Shown here: in pieces, positions 30,011 through 38,315 of the stretch
How the letters are laid out: every line of letters begins with the position of its first letter
How positions within the stretch are numbered: position 1 is the stretch's first letter
DNA from: a virus
Reading direction: 5' to 3' (one strand)
DNA: 40,065 bases
IMG/VR virus record: IMGVR_UViG_3300042327_000861
Coordinates: 1 to 40,065 of that record
The notes under the pieces: model-generated
Database searches by the model: none
What the model was told of the DNA's origin: nothing
The model's input: only the letters and a program-made list of their open reading frames with translations
Made by a program: the position numbers and the translations under genes

Positions 30011-30045
30011 AGTGTGTTTGGATGAGGCTCCATCCCTCCGTTACG

Positions 30046-30059
30046 GTTGCACGTTTGCA
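30046..30059 (-). promoter_or_regulatory. TGCAAR direct-repeat motif upstream of ssb
   Basis: Minus-strand TGCAAA-CG-TGCAAC, 36 bases upstream of the ssb start at 30010. It is the only copy inside the structural half of the genome and would give ssb early expression independent of the late operon. Confidence 0.5.
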
Positions 30060-30067
30060 AGTTGTTT

Positions 30068-30574
30068 TCACTCGACAGGATAAATGACCGCGTGATCGTT
30101 GTCCTGCTCAGACACGTTAACCTCCTCCGGCACGTCGCCGTCGTCGATCCACACGTCAATGCCAAGCAGCGCCTCATGCTCCCATTCCACGCGCATGACC
30201 TCATACTCCTGCGTGTCACCCTGAAAGCGGTCTGGCGTTGCAGAAACGGGCATCCCCTGCCCCACGGTTGTGCTCCAGCGTTTGCCTCTAACGAACTGCA
30301 TGACAGCGGCAGCCAGCGTGCGCACGGCGAGCTTCTTGCCGGTCTTGTAACCGTCCACGACGTAGGCATTGAACCGTAGCGTCACCGGCGTCTGCTCGGT
30401 GCCCATGTCCGGTGGACTATCGGCCTGAATGTCATCCAGCTCAATGAAGATGGCGGGCGTGGTAATCTTGTCGCCTGGGCGCGGGTAATAGTCCACGACG
30501 GCGGCAGGATACTGAGCAGCCAGCGCGGTCTTGATGTTGGCGTGAAGTGTGGAGATATTGACGGGTGCGTTCAT
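30068..30574 (-). CDS. Tail terminator / Gp37-like protein
   Basis: A 168-residue protein that resembles Mu-type Gp37 or other tail terminators that cap the tail tube at the head side. Segments: IKTALAAQYPAAVVDYYPRPGD, TLRFNAYVVDGYKTGKKLAVRTLAA and WSTTVGQGMPVSATPDRFQG. Its coupling with the minor tail Z-like gene and position between connectors and tail genes support this. A more precise family is uncertain. Confidence 0.65.
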   Translation of the reverse strand: MNAPVNISTLHANIKTALAAQYPAAVVDYYPRPGDKITTPAIFIELDDIQADSPPDMGTEQTPVTLRFNAYVVDGYKTGKKLAVRTLAAAVMQFVRGKRWSTTVGQGMPVSATPDRFQGDTQEYEVMRVEWEHEALLGIDVWIDDGDVPEEVNVSEQDNDHAVIYPVE

Positions 30575-31074
30575 GTCAGTGCGATTGCTTGTGAGGTTCC
30601 GGCAGCGCGTCCGCTGGTTTTATCAAGCGCTAGAAAAAACTCCTCGATGAGACGATCTTGCACGTCCTTGGGAAAGCTGCCTTCCACAAAGGCCATGCCC
30701 TCGGCCTCAATAGGCTTTTCGATTCTCTCAATCGGTAGCCGGTCGCGGCCACGGCGTCTGAAATAATGCTGATTGAGCTTCGGCGCGGTGAATCCGCCCT
30801 TGCGTTCCTTGGCTCCGAGATACTTCGCGGAAATGGGGTTGAGGCCGAACCATATCTGTCCTGAGCCTGTGAGACGATACTTTGACCGTGTTCGCGTGCG
30901 TGCTGCGCGATATGGGATGCCTGTCTCGGCTGCGATTTCTTTCGCTGCCTCGCGCTCGGCCCATTTGAACGTCTTGCGGGTGGCTGTCTTGATGGCCTTG
31001 CTGATGTCAGCCTCAAGCACGCCCAGCGCGATCTTCACGCGAGCGAGGTTGGAAGCTGCGAACATCTCAATCAT
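30571..31074 (-). CDS. Minor tail protein Z-like
   Basis: A 167-residue basic protein resembling lambda gpZ / minor tail Z proteins: KIALGVLEADISKAIKTATRKTFKWAE, then EIAAETGIPYRAARTRTRSKY and the central IWFGLNPISAKYLGA. The C-terminal half has Arg/Gly-rich RRRGRDRLP. Such proteins act at the head-tail joint. The eight-base overlap with the upstream connector gene and ATGA with the next gene show tight coupling. Confidence 0.72.
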   Translation of the reverse strand: MIEMFAASNLARVKIALGVLEADISKAIKTATRKTFKWAEREAAKEIAAETGIPYRAARTRTRSKYRLTGSGQIWFGLNPISAKYLGAKERKGGFTAPKLNQHYFRRRGRDRLPIERIEKPIEAEGMAFVEGSFPKDVQDRLIEEFFLALDKTSGRAAGTSQAIALT

Positions 31075-31366
31075 GGGTCACGTCCGTCAGCAAAATGGTT
31101 GCGAATCCTGTGCCGTCCGGCTGGATCTGGAGCACCTCAAAGCGTTGGCAATCCATGGTGATTTGATCCTCGCGTTTGAGATTGCACAGGTCGGCCATTT
31201 TGCAGACAAGACGCTTTTGCGTGGTGTCCATGATGATCTCGCCAGCACTCGAATCAAAGAAAGCATCGTCGTAAATGCCGATGGCCTCGACGTCACCGGC
31301 GTCTGTGTGCAGGATGATCGTCTTGCCAAAGTCGGCGAGGTAGATGTCTTGTGGATCGTTGATCAT
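31067..31366 (-). CDS. Head-tail joining protein (gpFII-type connector)
   Basis: A 99-residue connector like lambda FII or related head-tail attachment proteins: a beta-rich fold with DFGKTIILHTDAGDVEAIGIYDDAF, MADLCNLKREDQITM, and FEVLQIQPDGTGFATILL. It should bind the portal/gpW layer on one side and the tail terminator on the other. The order gpZ-like after FII-like agrees with lambda. Confidence 0.72.
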   Translation of the reverse strand: MINDPQDIYLADFGKTIILHTDAGDVEAIGIYDDAFFDSSAGEIIMDTTQKRLVCKMADLCNLKREDQITMDCQRFEVLQIQPDGTGFATILLTDVTHD

Positions 31367-31581
31367 TCAGCCAGGTGTTTGATGAGCATGTCGCGCAGTT
31401 GCTTTCGGTCGTCGTCGCAATCCTTGATGTGCCGCTCCATGGTGTCTAGCCGCTCGGAGCGTTCTCGGTTGAGTTCTTTGACTAGCTCGTTGTTACCCTT
31501 CTGGAGATACCAGACGGCGACGGCCATGAGGAGCGCCGGAAGTCCGGCAGATGCGATTTGATTCCAGAGTTCAGGTGGCAT
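31363..31581 (-). CDS. Small membrane protein, BhlA/UviB holin-like
   Basis: A 72-residue protein with an N-terminal transmembrane helix (residues 8-28, SAGLPALLMAVAVWYLQKG) and a charged coiled-coil tail (NELVKELNRERSERLDTMERH). This resembles the BhlA/UviB group of small holins or bacteriocin-release proteins. ATGA overlap with the connector gene indicates that its synthesis is tied to morphogenesis genes. Confidence 0.62.
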   Translation of the reverse strand: MPPELWNQIASAGLPALLMAVAVWYLQKGNNELVKELNRERSERLDTMERHIKDCDDDRKQLRDMLIKHLAE

Positions 31582-31583
31582 GA

Positions 31584-31976
31584 TTATTCGATGAGAGCGG
31601 CTTCACGCCATGCAGCGTGTAGTTGTTCGGTGTCTAGGCCAAGAGCTGTGGCAAAGTTGACCACAAGCGGGTTTGTGACTTCAAAAACAGAGGCATCCTC
31701 CCAGTCGATTTGAGCCTCAGCGCGTTCGTTGTCGTCCGTGATTGCCGCGATAAGCTGCGGCACTTGGGCAAGCAAGTCTTGAGCAAGCAGCCAGCGTTTG
31801 AGCTGACGACGTGTGACGGGTGGCGGTGGTGGTAAAACCGCATTCTCCATCGCATCAGCCCATCGCTGAATAGCAGCTTCATAAACTTCAGAGCCGGGTC
31901 CATGACGATTGCCTGCATCATCCGTGGTGGTCGGATTGTCAGTGCGGAGTTGCTGTTCGATTTCTTCGCGGGTCAT
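31584..31976 (-). CDS. Hypothetical protein, possible fibre-associated
   Basis: A 130-residue protein with an acidic N-terminus, a Pro5 run (LPPPPPVTRRQLKRWLLAQ) and a helical C-terminal half (VTNPLVVNFATALGLDTEQLHAAW). Proteins with the RRQLKRWLL and LG-LDTEQL pattern often follow tail fibre genes in phages and may assist fibre assembly. It begins two bases after the collagen-like fibre stop. Function is a guess from position. Confidence 0.62.
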   Translation of the reverse strand: MTREEIEQQLRTDNPTTTDDAGNRHGPGSEVYEAAIQRWADAMENAVLPPPPPVTRRQLKRWLLAQDLLAQVPQLIAAITDDNERAEAQIDWEDASVFEVTNPLVVNFATALGLDTEQLHAAWREAALIE

Positions 31977-31978
31977 GG

Positions 31979-33619
31979 TTATTTTTTTAGGCCGTAAAGT
32001 TGGACTGTCCCGCTGGCAATATTGCCGCTGCTCATGTAGAGTTTAATTCCAGCTGGTGTGGTCGTGCCTTCACAGGCTCCTGCGCCAGTCTGGGACCATT
32101 GACCACTTGTTGAAATATAATAAAACCACGCTTCAAAGGTCATGGACGTCCAGTTTCCAGCAAACGGTCTTATTTTCACAGCCCCACCCGTTCGTCTGTT
32201 TGTATCAGTGGCTCCTTGGCCGCCGCTTAGAGCCCACCCGTTTGTTGATCCGAGCAGTGCGTTGTTAAAAACAGATGATGCTGCATCTATTCTTCCAGAA
32301 ACAGTATTGTTTCGGTGAAAGTGTGTAATATCTGCTGGAGCCGCAGACCTTAACTGCACTCTAATATCTACACCCGTAGTCGCAGCCTGAACGCCCTGAA
32401 ACCGCAATTCGTATTCAGAGTAAACTGCTGCATCAAAGACGTTATCAAAAGTAATGCTGGCCGATGCCGATGCTGTGGCAGATGCCAAAAGCACCATGTC
32501 ACCACCCCCACCACTTGGGAGGTCTTTGATAGCCGTGGCTGGAAGCCTGTCAGCGCCGATTAAGGTGACAAGTTTATCTCTGATCTGAGCGGCAGTGTCA
32601 GGACTTCCGTCAGCACCATCAGCACCATCAGCGCCAGCTGGTCCAGTCGGCCCTTGCGGCCCAGTTGGTCCAGTCTCACCTTGTGGTCCTTGGGGCCCAG
32701 TCGGCCCTGTGTCACCCTGTGGCCCTTGCGGTCCAGTTGCTCCAGTTTCACCCTGTGGCCCTTGAGGCCCAGTGGAACCCTGCGGCCCAGTTAAGCCTGT
32801 GTCTCCTTGCGGTCCCTGCGGTCCCTGCGGTCCAGTTGCGCCTGTATTGCCTTGTGGCCCCTGTGGTCCTGTCGGCCCCGCTGGTCCGGTTGCGCCAGTT
32901 GCTCCGGTTGGCCCTGCTGGCCCTGCGTCTCCCTGTGGGCCTTTAAGTGCGAAAGGTCCATAGCTGGCGTCCTCAGTGTAGATTGTCAGGTTGCCGTTGC
33001 CGTCGTCTTCAATGCTCGCGATTGGAGTGGCATTTGTGCCATCTAATCCAGCTGGCCCTGCTTCACCTTGTGGGCCAGTCTCGCCAGCTGGGCCTTTGAG
33101 TGCAAACGGTCCGTAACTCGCTGTCGCGGTTGAAATTGTCAGATTGCCGTCGCCATCGTCCACAATACTTGTGATCGGTGTGGCGTCTGTGCCATCCGCT
33201 CCTGCTTCACCGGCTGGCCCTTTCAGAGCAAACGGTCCATAGCTGGCGTTGTCGGTGTAAATTGTCAGGTTGCCGGAGCCGTCATCCGTGATGCTTGTGA
33301 TTGGCGTGGCTTCGGCACCGTCCGATCCGCTTGGCCCAGGTGGCCCCTCGGCTCCATCAGCTCCAGGTGGCCCAGGTTCACCTTGCGGTCCTGCGTCGCC
33401 TTGCGGTCCTTGTGGTCCCGTTGCGCCAGTTGCGCCAGTCGGCCCCTGTGGGCCTGTTGCGCCCTGTGGTCCCGTTGCGCCTTGTGCTCCGGCTGGCCCC
33501 GCTGGTCCCTGTGGTCCTGCTGGCCCCGTCGATCCTGCTGGTCCTGTTTCGCCACGTAGGCCAGGTGTGCCAACTCGGACATCGACCATCGTCGGAGTGC
33601 TGATAATCTCGGTGATCAT
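31979..33619 (-). CDS. Collagen-like tail fibre protein
   Basis: A 546-residue fibre with long Gly-X-Y collagen-like tracts (about residues 18-100 and 228-340, rich in GPQGP, GPTG, GPAG), which form triple helices. Between them lie three repeats of a module ending in [11 protein letters not shown] (about residues 103-228, DDG-GNLTI in each). The C-terminal domain (about 380-546, [21 protein letters not shown]) is a beta-sandwich suited to trimerisation and receptor binding. It is placed between head-completion genes, away from other fibres. It starts in ATGA overlap with the upstream gene. Confidence 0.88.
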   Translation of the reverse strand: MITEIISTPTMVDVRVGTPGLRGETGPAGSTGPAGPQGPAGPAGAQGATGPQGATGPQGPTGATGATGPQGPQGDAGPQGEPGPPGADGAEGPPGPSGSDGAEATPITSITDDGSGNLTIYTDNASYGPFALKGPAGEAGADGTDATPITSIVDDGDGNLTISTATASYGPFALKGPAGETGPQGEAGPAGLDGTNATPIASIEDDGNGNLTIYTEDASYGPFALKGPQGDAGPAGPTGATGATGPAGPTGPQGPQGNTGATGPQGPQGPQGDTGLTGPQGSTGPQGPQGETGATGPQGPQGDTGPTGPQGPQGETGPTGPQGPTGPAGADGADGADGSPDTAAQIRDKLVTLIGADRLPATAIKDLPSGGGGDMVLLASATASASASITFDNVFDAAVYSEYELRFQGVQAATTGVDIRVQLRSAAPADITHFHRNNTVSGRIDAASSVFNNALLGSTNGWALSGGQGATDTNRRTGGAVKIRPFAGNWTSMTFEAWFYYISTSGQWSQTGAGACEGTTTPAGIKLYMSSGNIASGTVQLYGLKK

Positions 33620-33972
33620 GGGGTGATGTCGGTGATTTGTGGCATGAGTTCAATGGTGCCACGAATGACCGGCGTAATGACGCCAGCCTTGGAAATCAGC
33701 ACGTCAAACACTGCGGTCTGTGCTGCCACTGACTCAGGAACTAAAACGGCGATCTGAACGCCCTGCACAGCGTGGATCGTGATCTTCGGATTCGTGCCCT
33801 GGCTGTCTGCCGTGAATAGCGTCGCGCCCTCCTTCGACTTAGCAGCCATCGAGACGCGGTAGGTCGTTAGATCAAGCGGCGGGCTTGTCGGCGATTCCTT
33901 CAGCACAAACTGGAGCACAAACGTGCTGCCAATCGTGGCGGTGGTATTGATGAGCTTGCAGTGACAGGACAT
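33616..33972 (-). CDS. Small beta-sandwich protein, BppU-N-like
   Basis: A 118-residue beta-rich protein ([67 protein letters not shown]) with the look of the N-terminal Ig-like domain of BppU-type phage baseplate or capsid-attachment proteins. It immediately precedes and is coupled to the collagen-like fibre, so it may anchor that fibre. A terminator hairpin lies just upstream of its start. Confidence 0.62.
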   Translation of the reverse strand: MSCHCKLINTTATIGSTFVLQFVLKESPTSPPLDLTTYRVSMAAKSKEGATLFTADSQGTNPKITIHAVQGVQIAVLVPESVAAQTAVFDVLISKAGVITPVIRGTIELMPQITDITP

Positions 33973-33982
33973 GGCGTTTTTT

Positions 33983-34019
33983 CAAAAAAGGCGTCACGCC
34001 GGAAAGTGACGTGACGCCT
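33983..34019 (-). terminator. Strong terminator between capsid and connector genes
   Basis: A perfect 10-bp stem (AGGCGTCACG at 33989-33998 with CGTGACGCCT at 34010-34019), 11-base loop, followed on the minus strand by six T residues. It separates the highly expressed capsid genes from the next gene, whose ATG lies 11 bases further on, so only part of the transcripts would continue. Confidence 0.8.
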
Positions 34020-34044
34020 GAAGTTGGCTGCGGGAGTTGCTCAA

Positions 34045-34275
34045 TTATTCGCCAGCTTCGTCACCTTCGGCGTCTGCCTTTTTCCTGCGGCTTTTCGGCG
34101 CTTCGGGTGCCAAGGCTTCGCTAGTGATGACACCAGCTTCTTTCGGCGCTTCAAGCGATTCAGCACGGCGGCGGCTAATCAGGTCGAGCGCGATGTGACG
34201 ATCCACTTCGACTTCATCGCCTGGCTTGCGGATGATGCCGTCAATGGAAACGGATGTGAGGAGTTTGATTTTCAT
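34045..34275 (-). CDS. Small capsid-operon protein (76 aa)
   Basis: A 76-residue protein from ATG 34275 (an upstream TTG is less likely). The N-terminal half is a compact beta domain (IKLLTSVSIDGIIRKPGDEVEVDRHI), followed by an acidic-basic low-complexity tail with KSRRKKADAEGDEAGE. Such DUF7210-like small proteins follow major capsid genes in many phages and may be head decoration or connector pieces. Function unknown. Confidence 0.68.
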   Translation of the reverse strand: MKIKLLTSVSIDGIIRKPGDEVEVDRHIALDLISRRRAESLEAPKEAGVITSEALAPEAPKSRRKKADAEGDEAGE

Positions 34276-34294
34276 GGCTCTCAAAAGGTTTAAG

Positions 34295-34322
34295 GGGCGC
34301 GGCGAAGCTAATCACCGCGCCC
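34295..34322 (-). terminator. GC-rich hairpin after the capsid gene
   Basis: A perfect 8-bp stem (GGGCGCGG with CCGCGCCC) with a 12-base loop, ten bases beyond the capsid stop. The minus-strand tail CTTAAACCTTTTG lacks an uninterrupted T run, so it may be a partial terminator or an mRNA-stabilising structure. Confidence 0.5.
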
Positions 34323-34332
34323 TAGGTTGAGC

Positions 34333-36297
34333 TTACGCAGCGTTTCCTGCGTAGCAGAAGCTAGCAGCGCGGCGGATGACATAATCCACATCCTGCATCG
34401 TCACGACGCGGATGCGGCCCTTGGTGCTGTGAGTGTAAGGGTCGGTGGTGATCTCCAGACCGCCCCACATGCCAAGGATGAAGTCGGCGAAGTTACCAAA
34501 GAACACGTCACCAGTTGCGATCTGGTTGGTGATCTCGGTGCGGTAGCCGTTCATCGTGTTGCCAGGCTCCCAGATGGTGGTGGAGTCCGTGCTCGTGGCG
34601 ATCTTGCGAGCGCCCTTAGCGTAACCACGAACGCTCGGGTTCGTGACGTAGGCCATGTTGGAGACTTCGGCGTTGTCGAGAGCGATCTCGGTTTCCATGC
34701 GCACCAGCTCGGTGAACAGCGGCGTGTTTGCCGTTGCCCAGTTGAAGCTGTTGATGCCGCTGGTGGCCTTGATGCCGGTCGGCTTGTTGGAGCTGCCGGT
34801 GCCGTAGAAACCTTCGTAGTCGATGGCCAGAGCCAGCGTGCGAGCGAGGTCGGAACGGATCAGAGCTTCAACGCCCAGGCTGCTCTGCATGAGCATCCGG
34901 CGAGTGACTTCGGTGTGACCGGCAACGGTCTTTGGTCGCAGGGAGAGCAAGCCAAAGTCCATGTCGGTCTTCACAGAGTCGCCGTCTTCACCGATCCATG
35001 TGGCGCTGGTGTTCGAAGTCTGGCGTGGGATGTCGAAGTTTCCGACAAGGCCAGAAAGCTCGGTGCCAAGCTGCATGAGCACGGTGCGGTTGCGCAGAGT
35101 TTCGATGAAGCTCTGGCTCAGAAGCGTGGTCTGCACAGTGTTGCCGCCGTTGCCGGTGTAACCGGAGCCGGAAGCGATAGACACGGTGTTGGTGCCGCGC
35201 TTGCCGTCCATGCCAGCAAGGATGACATCGGTCGGGATCATCGTGCCCTTGACGGCGCGATGAGTGATGCGATCTCCAGCCGCACGGCAGGCTTCAAGCT
35301 CGAATGCGGCAGCCTCAGATTCACTGCGGACGCTGGATGCATCAGCGGTCAAAGCGCGAAGAAGGCGCACAAAGGAGAAACCTTGCACCTCGCGCTCGCT
35401 GAGCCCGATGGGTGAGTTGGCTTCTTGCACCTGCTTGTTCTGCTTGTTGACAGCTTCGAGCAGCTCGGCGCGGAAGGCGTCGATAGACTTGCCTTCTTGG
35501 ATGGCCTTGGAAGCAAGGTCGCGCTGGCCATACTGATCACCAGCGGTGAGGATGGCTTTGACGCGGTTGCGTTCGTCGGTGGCTCCACGGCTGTTGTCTT
35601 CGCCCACCTGAATGGAGCGCTGAGGCGTGGGTTCTGGCTTGGCGCTCAGAAGAGCAAGGAGCTGGTCCTCGGTTTCATCGCCCTTGAGAGCGATACTGCG
35701 GGCGGCGCAAGCCGCGATTAGTTTGTCTTTCATTGGTGAAATTGTCTTCTCGGTTGGAGTTGTTTGGGTTTGGCTGCGTCCAACGCCGACAGAAGGGTCA
35801 GCGGGCGCGGAAACGATACTGATTTCGTATGGCTCCCATTTGGTCACCAAGTAAACATCAGTCCCGTCGTCTCGGGTTTCTCTCAGCTTGATTTCGTTGA
35901 TGCGGTAGCCAACGGACACATTCTTCAGGATTCCGTCCTGAATATCTTGCCAGACTTCCTCGGCATCTCCGCGCTTGGAAAAGCGCACCAACGCCCTCCC
36001 TTTGCCGGTTCCGTCGAGCCAAGCCCTTTCGATGACTCCAATCACGTCGTCGAGTTCGTGGTTGAAGAGAAGTGGCCCGCCATTATTGAGGCGGGAAAGA
36101 TCAACGGCAGAGGCAGAGTGATCGAGTATTTCGATCATGCCCCAGCGTTTGATCTCTGCATCACTGGAGAAGGAAAGCTCAAGCGTCCGCTTGTCTTTGT
36201 CGATGCTCTCCACGGACATGAGACGTGTGCCAGCCTGCCCCAGTTCAAAGCCTTCGGGGAGTTTGCCAATGTCGCGGTGATGGATGCCTTTTAGCAT
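34333..36297 (-). CDS. Fused prohead protease and major capsid protein (HK97 fold)
   Basis: A 654-residue fusion. Residues 1-175 form a U35/S78-type prohead protease with LLFNHELDDVIGV (catalytic His80) and KNVSVGYRI (catalytic Ser128). A charged scaffold-like segment (about 189-290) starts at an internal Met189 (ATG at 35733), then an HK97 major capsid protein with RGTNTVSIASGSGY, QTTLLSQSFIETLRN, HTEVTRRMLMQSSLGV and GMWGGLEITTDPYT. The order protease-delta-capsid in one chain means self-cleavage matures the head. An internal start could also produce capsid alone. Confidence 0.92.
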   Translation of the reverse strand: MLKGIHHRDIGKLPEGFELGQAGTRLMSVESIDKDKRTLELSFSSDAEIKRWGMIEILDHSASAVDLSRLNNGGPLLFNHELDDVIGVIERAWLDGTGKGRALVRFSKRGDAEEVWQDIQDGILKNVSVGYRINEIKLRETRDDGTDVYLVTKWEPYEISIVSAPADPSVGVGRSQTQTTPTEKTISPMKDKLIAACAARSIALKGDETEDQLLALLSAKPEPTPQRSIQVGEDNSRGATDERNRVKAILTAGDQYGQRDLASKAIQEGKSIDAFRAELLEAVNKQNKQVQEANSPIGLSEREVQGFSFVRLLRALTADASSVRSESEAAAFELEACRAAGDRITHRAVKGTMIPTDVILAGMDGKRGTNTVSIASGSGYTGNGGNTVQTTLLSQSFIETLRNRTVLMQLGTELSGLVGNFDIPRQTSNTSATWIGEDGDSVKTDMDFGLLSLRPKTVAGHTEVTRRMLMQSSLGVEALIRSDLARTLALAIDYEGFYGTGSSNKPTGIKATSGINSFNWATANTPLFTELVRMETEIALDNAEVSNMAYVTNPSVRGYAKGARKIATSTDSTTIWEPGNTMNGYRTEITNQIATGDVFFGNFADFILGMWGGLEITTDPYTHSTKGRIRVVTMQDVDYVIRRAASFCYAGNAA

Positions 36298-36306
36298 GGT
36301 GCAAAA

Positions 36307-37824
36307 TTATTCGCCGGTCGTGCCTGCGTCTTGTGCGGTTGGTTCCGGCGTTCTCATGTCGGCTGGCATCGTGGAGTCGATGCCCATCTCGGCCATCATT
36401 TGCTCCTCTCGCTCGATCTCACTCCACACATCCTCAGGATCTCTGCCAAGGTCCTCGATGGCCTGAGTGCGTGAGATTAGCTTCAAGCCCAAGCCCAGCT
36501 CGGTCGCCTTCATCTCAGAGTTCGGATCAATCCAAGCCCAGCGACGGCCACGGAAGGCCACCGGCTTATATTTGTCCAAACGATCAAACGGCAGCGGGCG
36601 CAGGACGCCAGCGCGATTCGGCACAACAATCTTTTGGTTAAGCAGCGCCACCGACAGCCACTTCATAAATACCTTCTTCGACCACTGCCCAATGAGCCAT
36701 TCTTGCAGCCCCTTCCACATCTCACGCTCATCGAGCGCGCCCTGCCGGATGCTGGAGAAATTGACGCTGGTGAGGTCGCTGGCGAGGTTGTTGTAAGACA
36801 CTTTCAAGCCGCTGGAGATGCTGCGGAGCATGGCCTTTACAAACGGATCAAAGTCGTTCGATGGAAACTGAGGGTCCCACTGCACGAACTCGCGATTGCC
36901 GATGTCGTAGAACTGCCCAGGCTCTCCGGCCTCCATCGGCAGCTCGTCATCATCATCAGGATCAGCGTCAGGGTTCTTAAAGAAGCCGGCACTGGACGCA
37001 CCGAGACGCGCTTTCGTGATTGCAGCATCTTCAAAGCCGTTGAGCATCTTCATCCGCCAGAGTGCTGTGCGCATCCATGGCAAGCCACGCTTTTGACCGA
37101 CACGCTCGGGCAGGAAAATGTGAATTACGTTCTCGGCAGGGATACGCTGCGTGGCTTTCTGCGCTTGCACGTAGCCAATCTGCCGCTCTTCCACTTCCTT
37201 GAAATGGTAGGCCACCGGCTTTCCGTTGGCATTGAACTCAATGCCGTGCCGGATGTGGTTGCCGTTGTTCATCTTCTCAAAGTGGCGCGGATCAAGCGTC
37301 ACGGGGTCGATGATTTGCAGCGCGTAGCCATGCGGGAACTCCGGCCCGTAGCGGTGAACGGCGATGAACTCGCCGTCGATGGCCACAGTCTTAACTATCA
37401 GCTTTTCAACGTCGGCACGGCTTAGCGTTCCAGTGACATCGCAGTTTCCGACTTCGCTCCACTCTGCAAAGGCGTCCTCGACTGCCTTCTGAGCCACGAG
37501 GTCAGGCGAGCCAGATGGGTCTTTCACCTGGCTCTTCATGGTAAAGCCAGACGGTCCGGCGACATTTATCTCGCACAAGCTCAGGAACTTGGTGGCGTGG
37601 TCGTTGTTCTCGGACTGCTCACGAGAACGAGCCACGAGTGCGCCCCAATGCTGATAAATCAAGGCATCGACAGTCGTCGGTGTGGCAATCCACGAGGATT
37701 CAAGCCTGCCAGTATTAGCAGCGTTGATCATTCGCATCATCTTCGATGCGGATCGTTGCGGCACGGATTTGACCGGCGCTTTTTCAACGCCACGCGTGCC
37801 AAAAAGTGAGGAAAGGATGCCCAT
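36307..37824 (-). CDS. Portal protein (lambda gpB family)
   Basis: A 505-residue portal of the lambda B type, a dodecameric ring at one capsid vertex. Characteristic segments are ATPTTVDALIYQHWGALVARSREQ (residues 50-75, in two parts), NNDHATKFLSLCEINVAGPSG, HVFLPERVGQ-like IHIFLPERVGQKRGLPWM, and DLTSVNFSSIRQGALDERE, all common in this family. The C-terminal tail (PEPTAQDAGTTGE) contains the 19-bp repeat in its coding DNA. It lies between gpW-like and protease-capsid genes, the lambda order. Confidence 0.94.
   Translation of the reverse strand: MGILSSLFGTRGVEKAPVKSVPQRSASKMMRMINAANTGRLESSWIATPTTVDALIYQHWGALVARSREQSENNDHATKFLSLCEINVAGPSGFTMKSQVKDPSGSPDLVAQKAVEDAFAEWSEVGNCDVTGTLSRADVEKLIVKTVAIDGEFIAVHRYGPEFPHGYALQIIDPVTLDPRHFEKMNNGNHIRHGIEFNANGKPVAYHFKEVEERQIGYVQAQKATQRIPAENVIHIFLPERVGQKRGLPWMRTALWRMKMLNGFEDAAITKARLGASSAGFFKNPDADPDDDDELPMEAGEPGQFYDIGNREFVQWDPQFPSNDFDPFVKAMLRSISSGLKVSYNNLASDLTSVNFSSIRQGALDEREMWKGLQEWLIGQWSKKVFMKWLSVALLNQKIVVPNRAGVLRPLPFDRLDKYKPVAFRGRRWAWIDPNSEMKATELGLGLKLISRTQAIEDLGRDPEDVWSEIEREEQMMAEMGIDSTMPADMRTPEPTAQDAGTTGE
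36329..36347 (-). repeat. 19-bp dispersed repeat, copy 3
   Basis: Same 19-mer and orientation as the copies at 23098 and 27678, here inside the portal gene's last codons, where it encodes EPTAQD. Confidence 0.85.
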
Positions 37825-37826
37825 TT

Positions 37827-38315
37827 TTAGAATCGAACGGCAATTCGCGGCCCTAGTCCGCTGATGCCTTTGTTGCGGCGGTTTTCTTTCTGCACCTCAG
37901 AAGCGAAGTGAGAGCGGAGTTGTAGCAGCTCAGCGACGCTATAGCGTTCAAGCTCGCGGTTGTTGATGCGATACCGGCGCACGCCTTCCTTGGCCTGTCC
38001 TGCCAGCATTGCGTCGATCATCTCCAGCGCCTTCCTTGCCTCGGTGCGAATGTCGCCGACACGTAGAGACGCCAGAAGCTCAAAGGTCTGCGTGAACGCA
38101 ATACGCTTCACATTTCCGGCATACGTCGCCCATACCTGCACAGCGTATTGCCCCGCCTGCATGGCGTCCGTTGCAATGTTTACGCGCCACGTCTGGCCAT
38201 CCAGCGTCATGGCGTCCGTTGACGTGCTAGGTCCACCAAGGCGCGCTTCAACAGCCGTAGCATCCGCCACGATTGCCTCGATGGTGAGTGTCTCGCCTTG
38301 AGTCAGTTGCGCCAT
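37827..38315 (-). CDS. gpW-like head completion protein with N-terminal beta domain
   Basis: A 162-residue protein. Its C-terminal part (AMLAGQAKEGVRRYRINNRELERY and VAELLQLRSHFASEVQKENRR) matches the small lambda gpW/gp6-type connector that stabilises DNA in the head; lambda gpW has only 68 residues. The N-terminal 90 residues form an immunoglobulin-like beta fold (GQTWRVNIATDAMQAGQYAVQVWATYAG), an extra domain. It overlaps the terminase large subunit by 13 bases and precedes the portal gene, the lambda A-W-B order. Confidence 0.8.
   Translation of the reverse strand: MAQLTQGETLTIEAIVADATAVEARLGGPSTSTDAMTLDGQTWRVNIATDAMQAGQYAVQVWATYAGNVKRIAFTQTFELLASLRVGDIRTEARKALEMIDAMLAGQAKEGVRRYRINNRELERYSVAELLQLRSHFASEVQKENRRNKGISGLGPRIAVRF

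Noticed and set aside
32560-33620. Tandem DNA repeats as a separate regulatory element
   Set aside because: The repetitive bases encode Gly-X-Y collagen-like repeats of the fibre gene, which explains them.
34327-35415. Long plus-strand frame of 362 codons opposite the capsid gene
   Set aside because: It is the antisense shadow of a clear HK97 capsid protein; long antisense frames are common in GC-rich genes.
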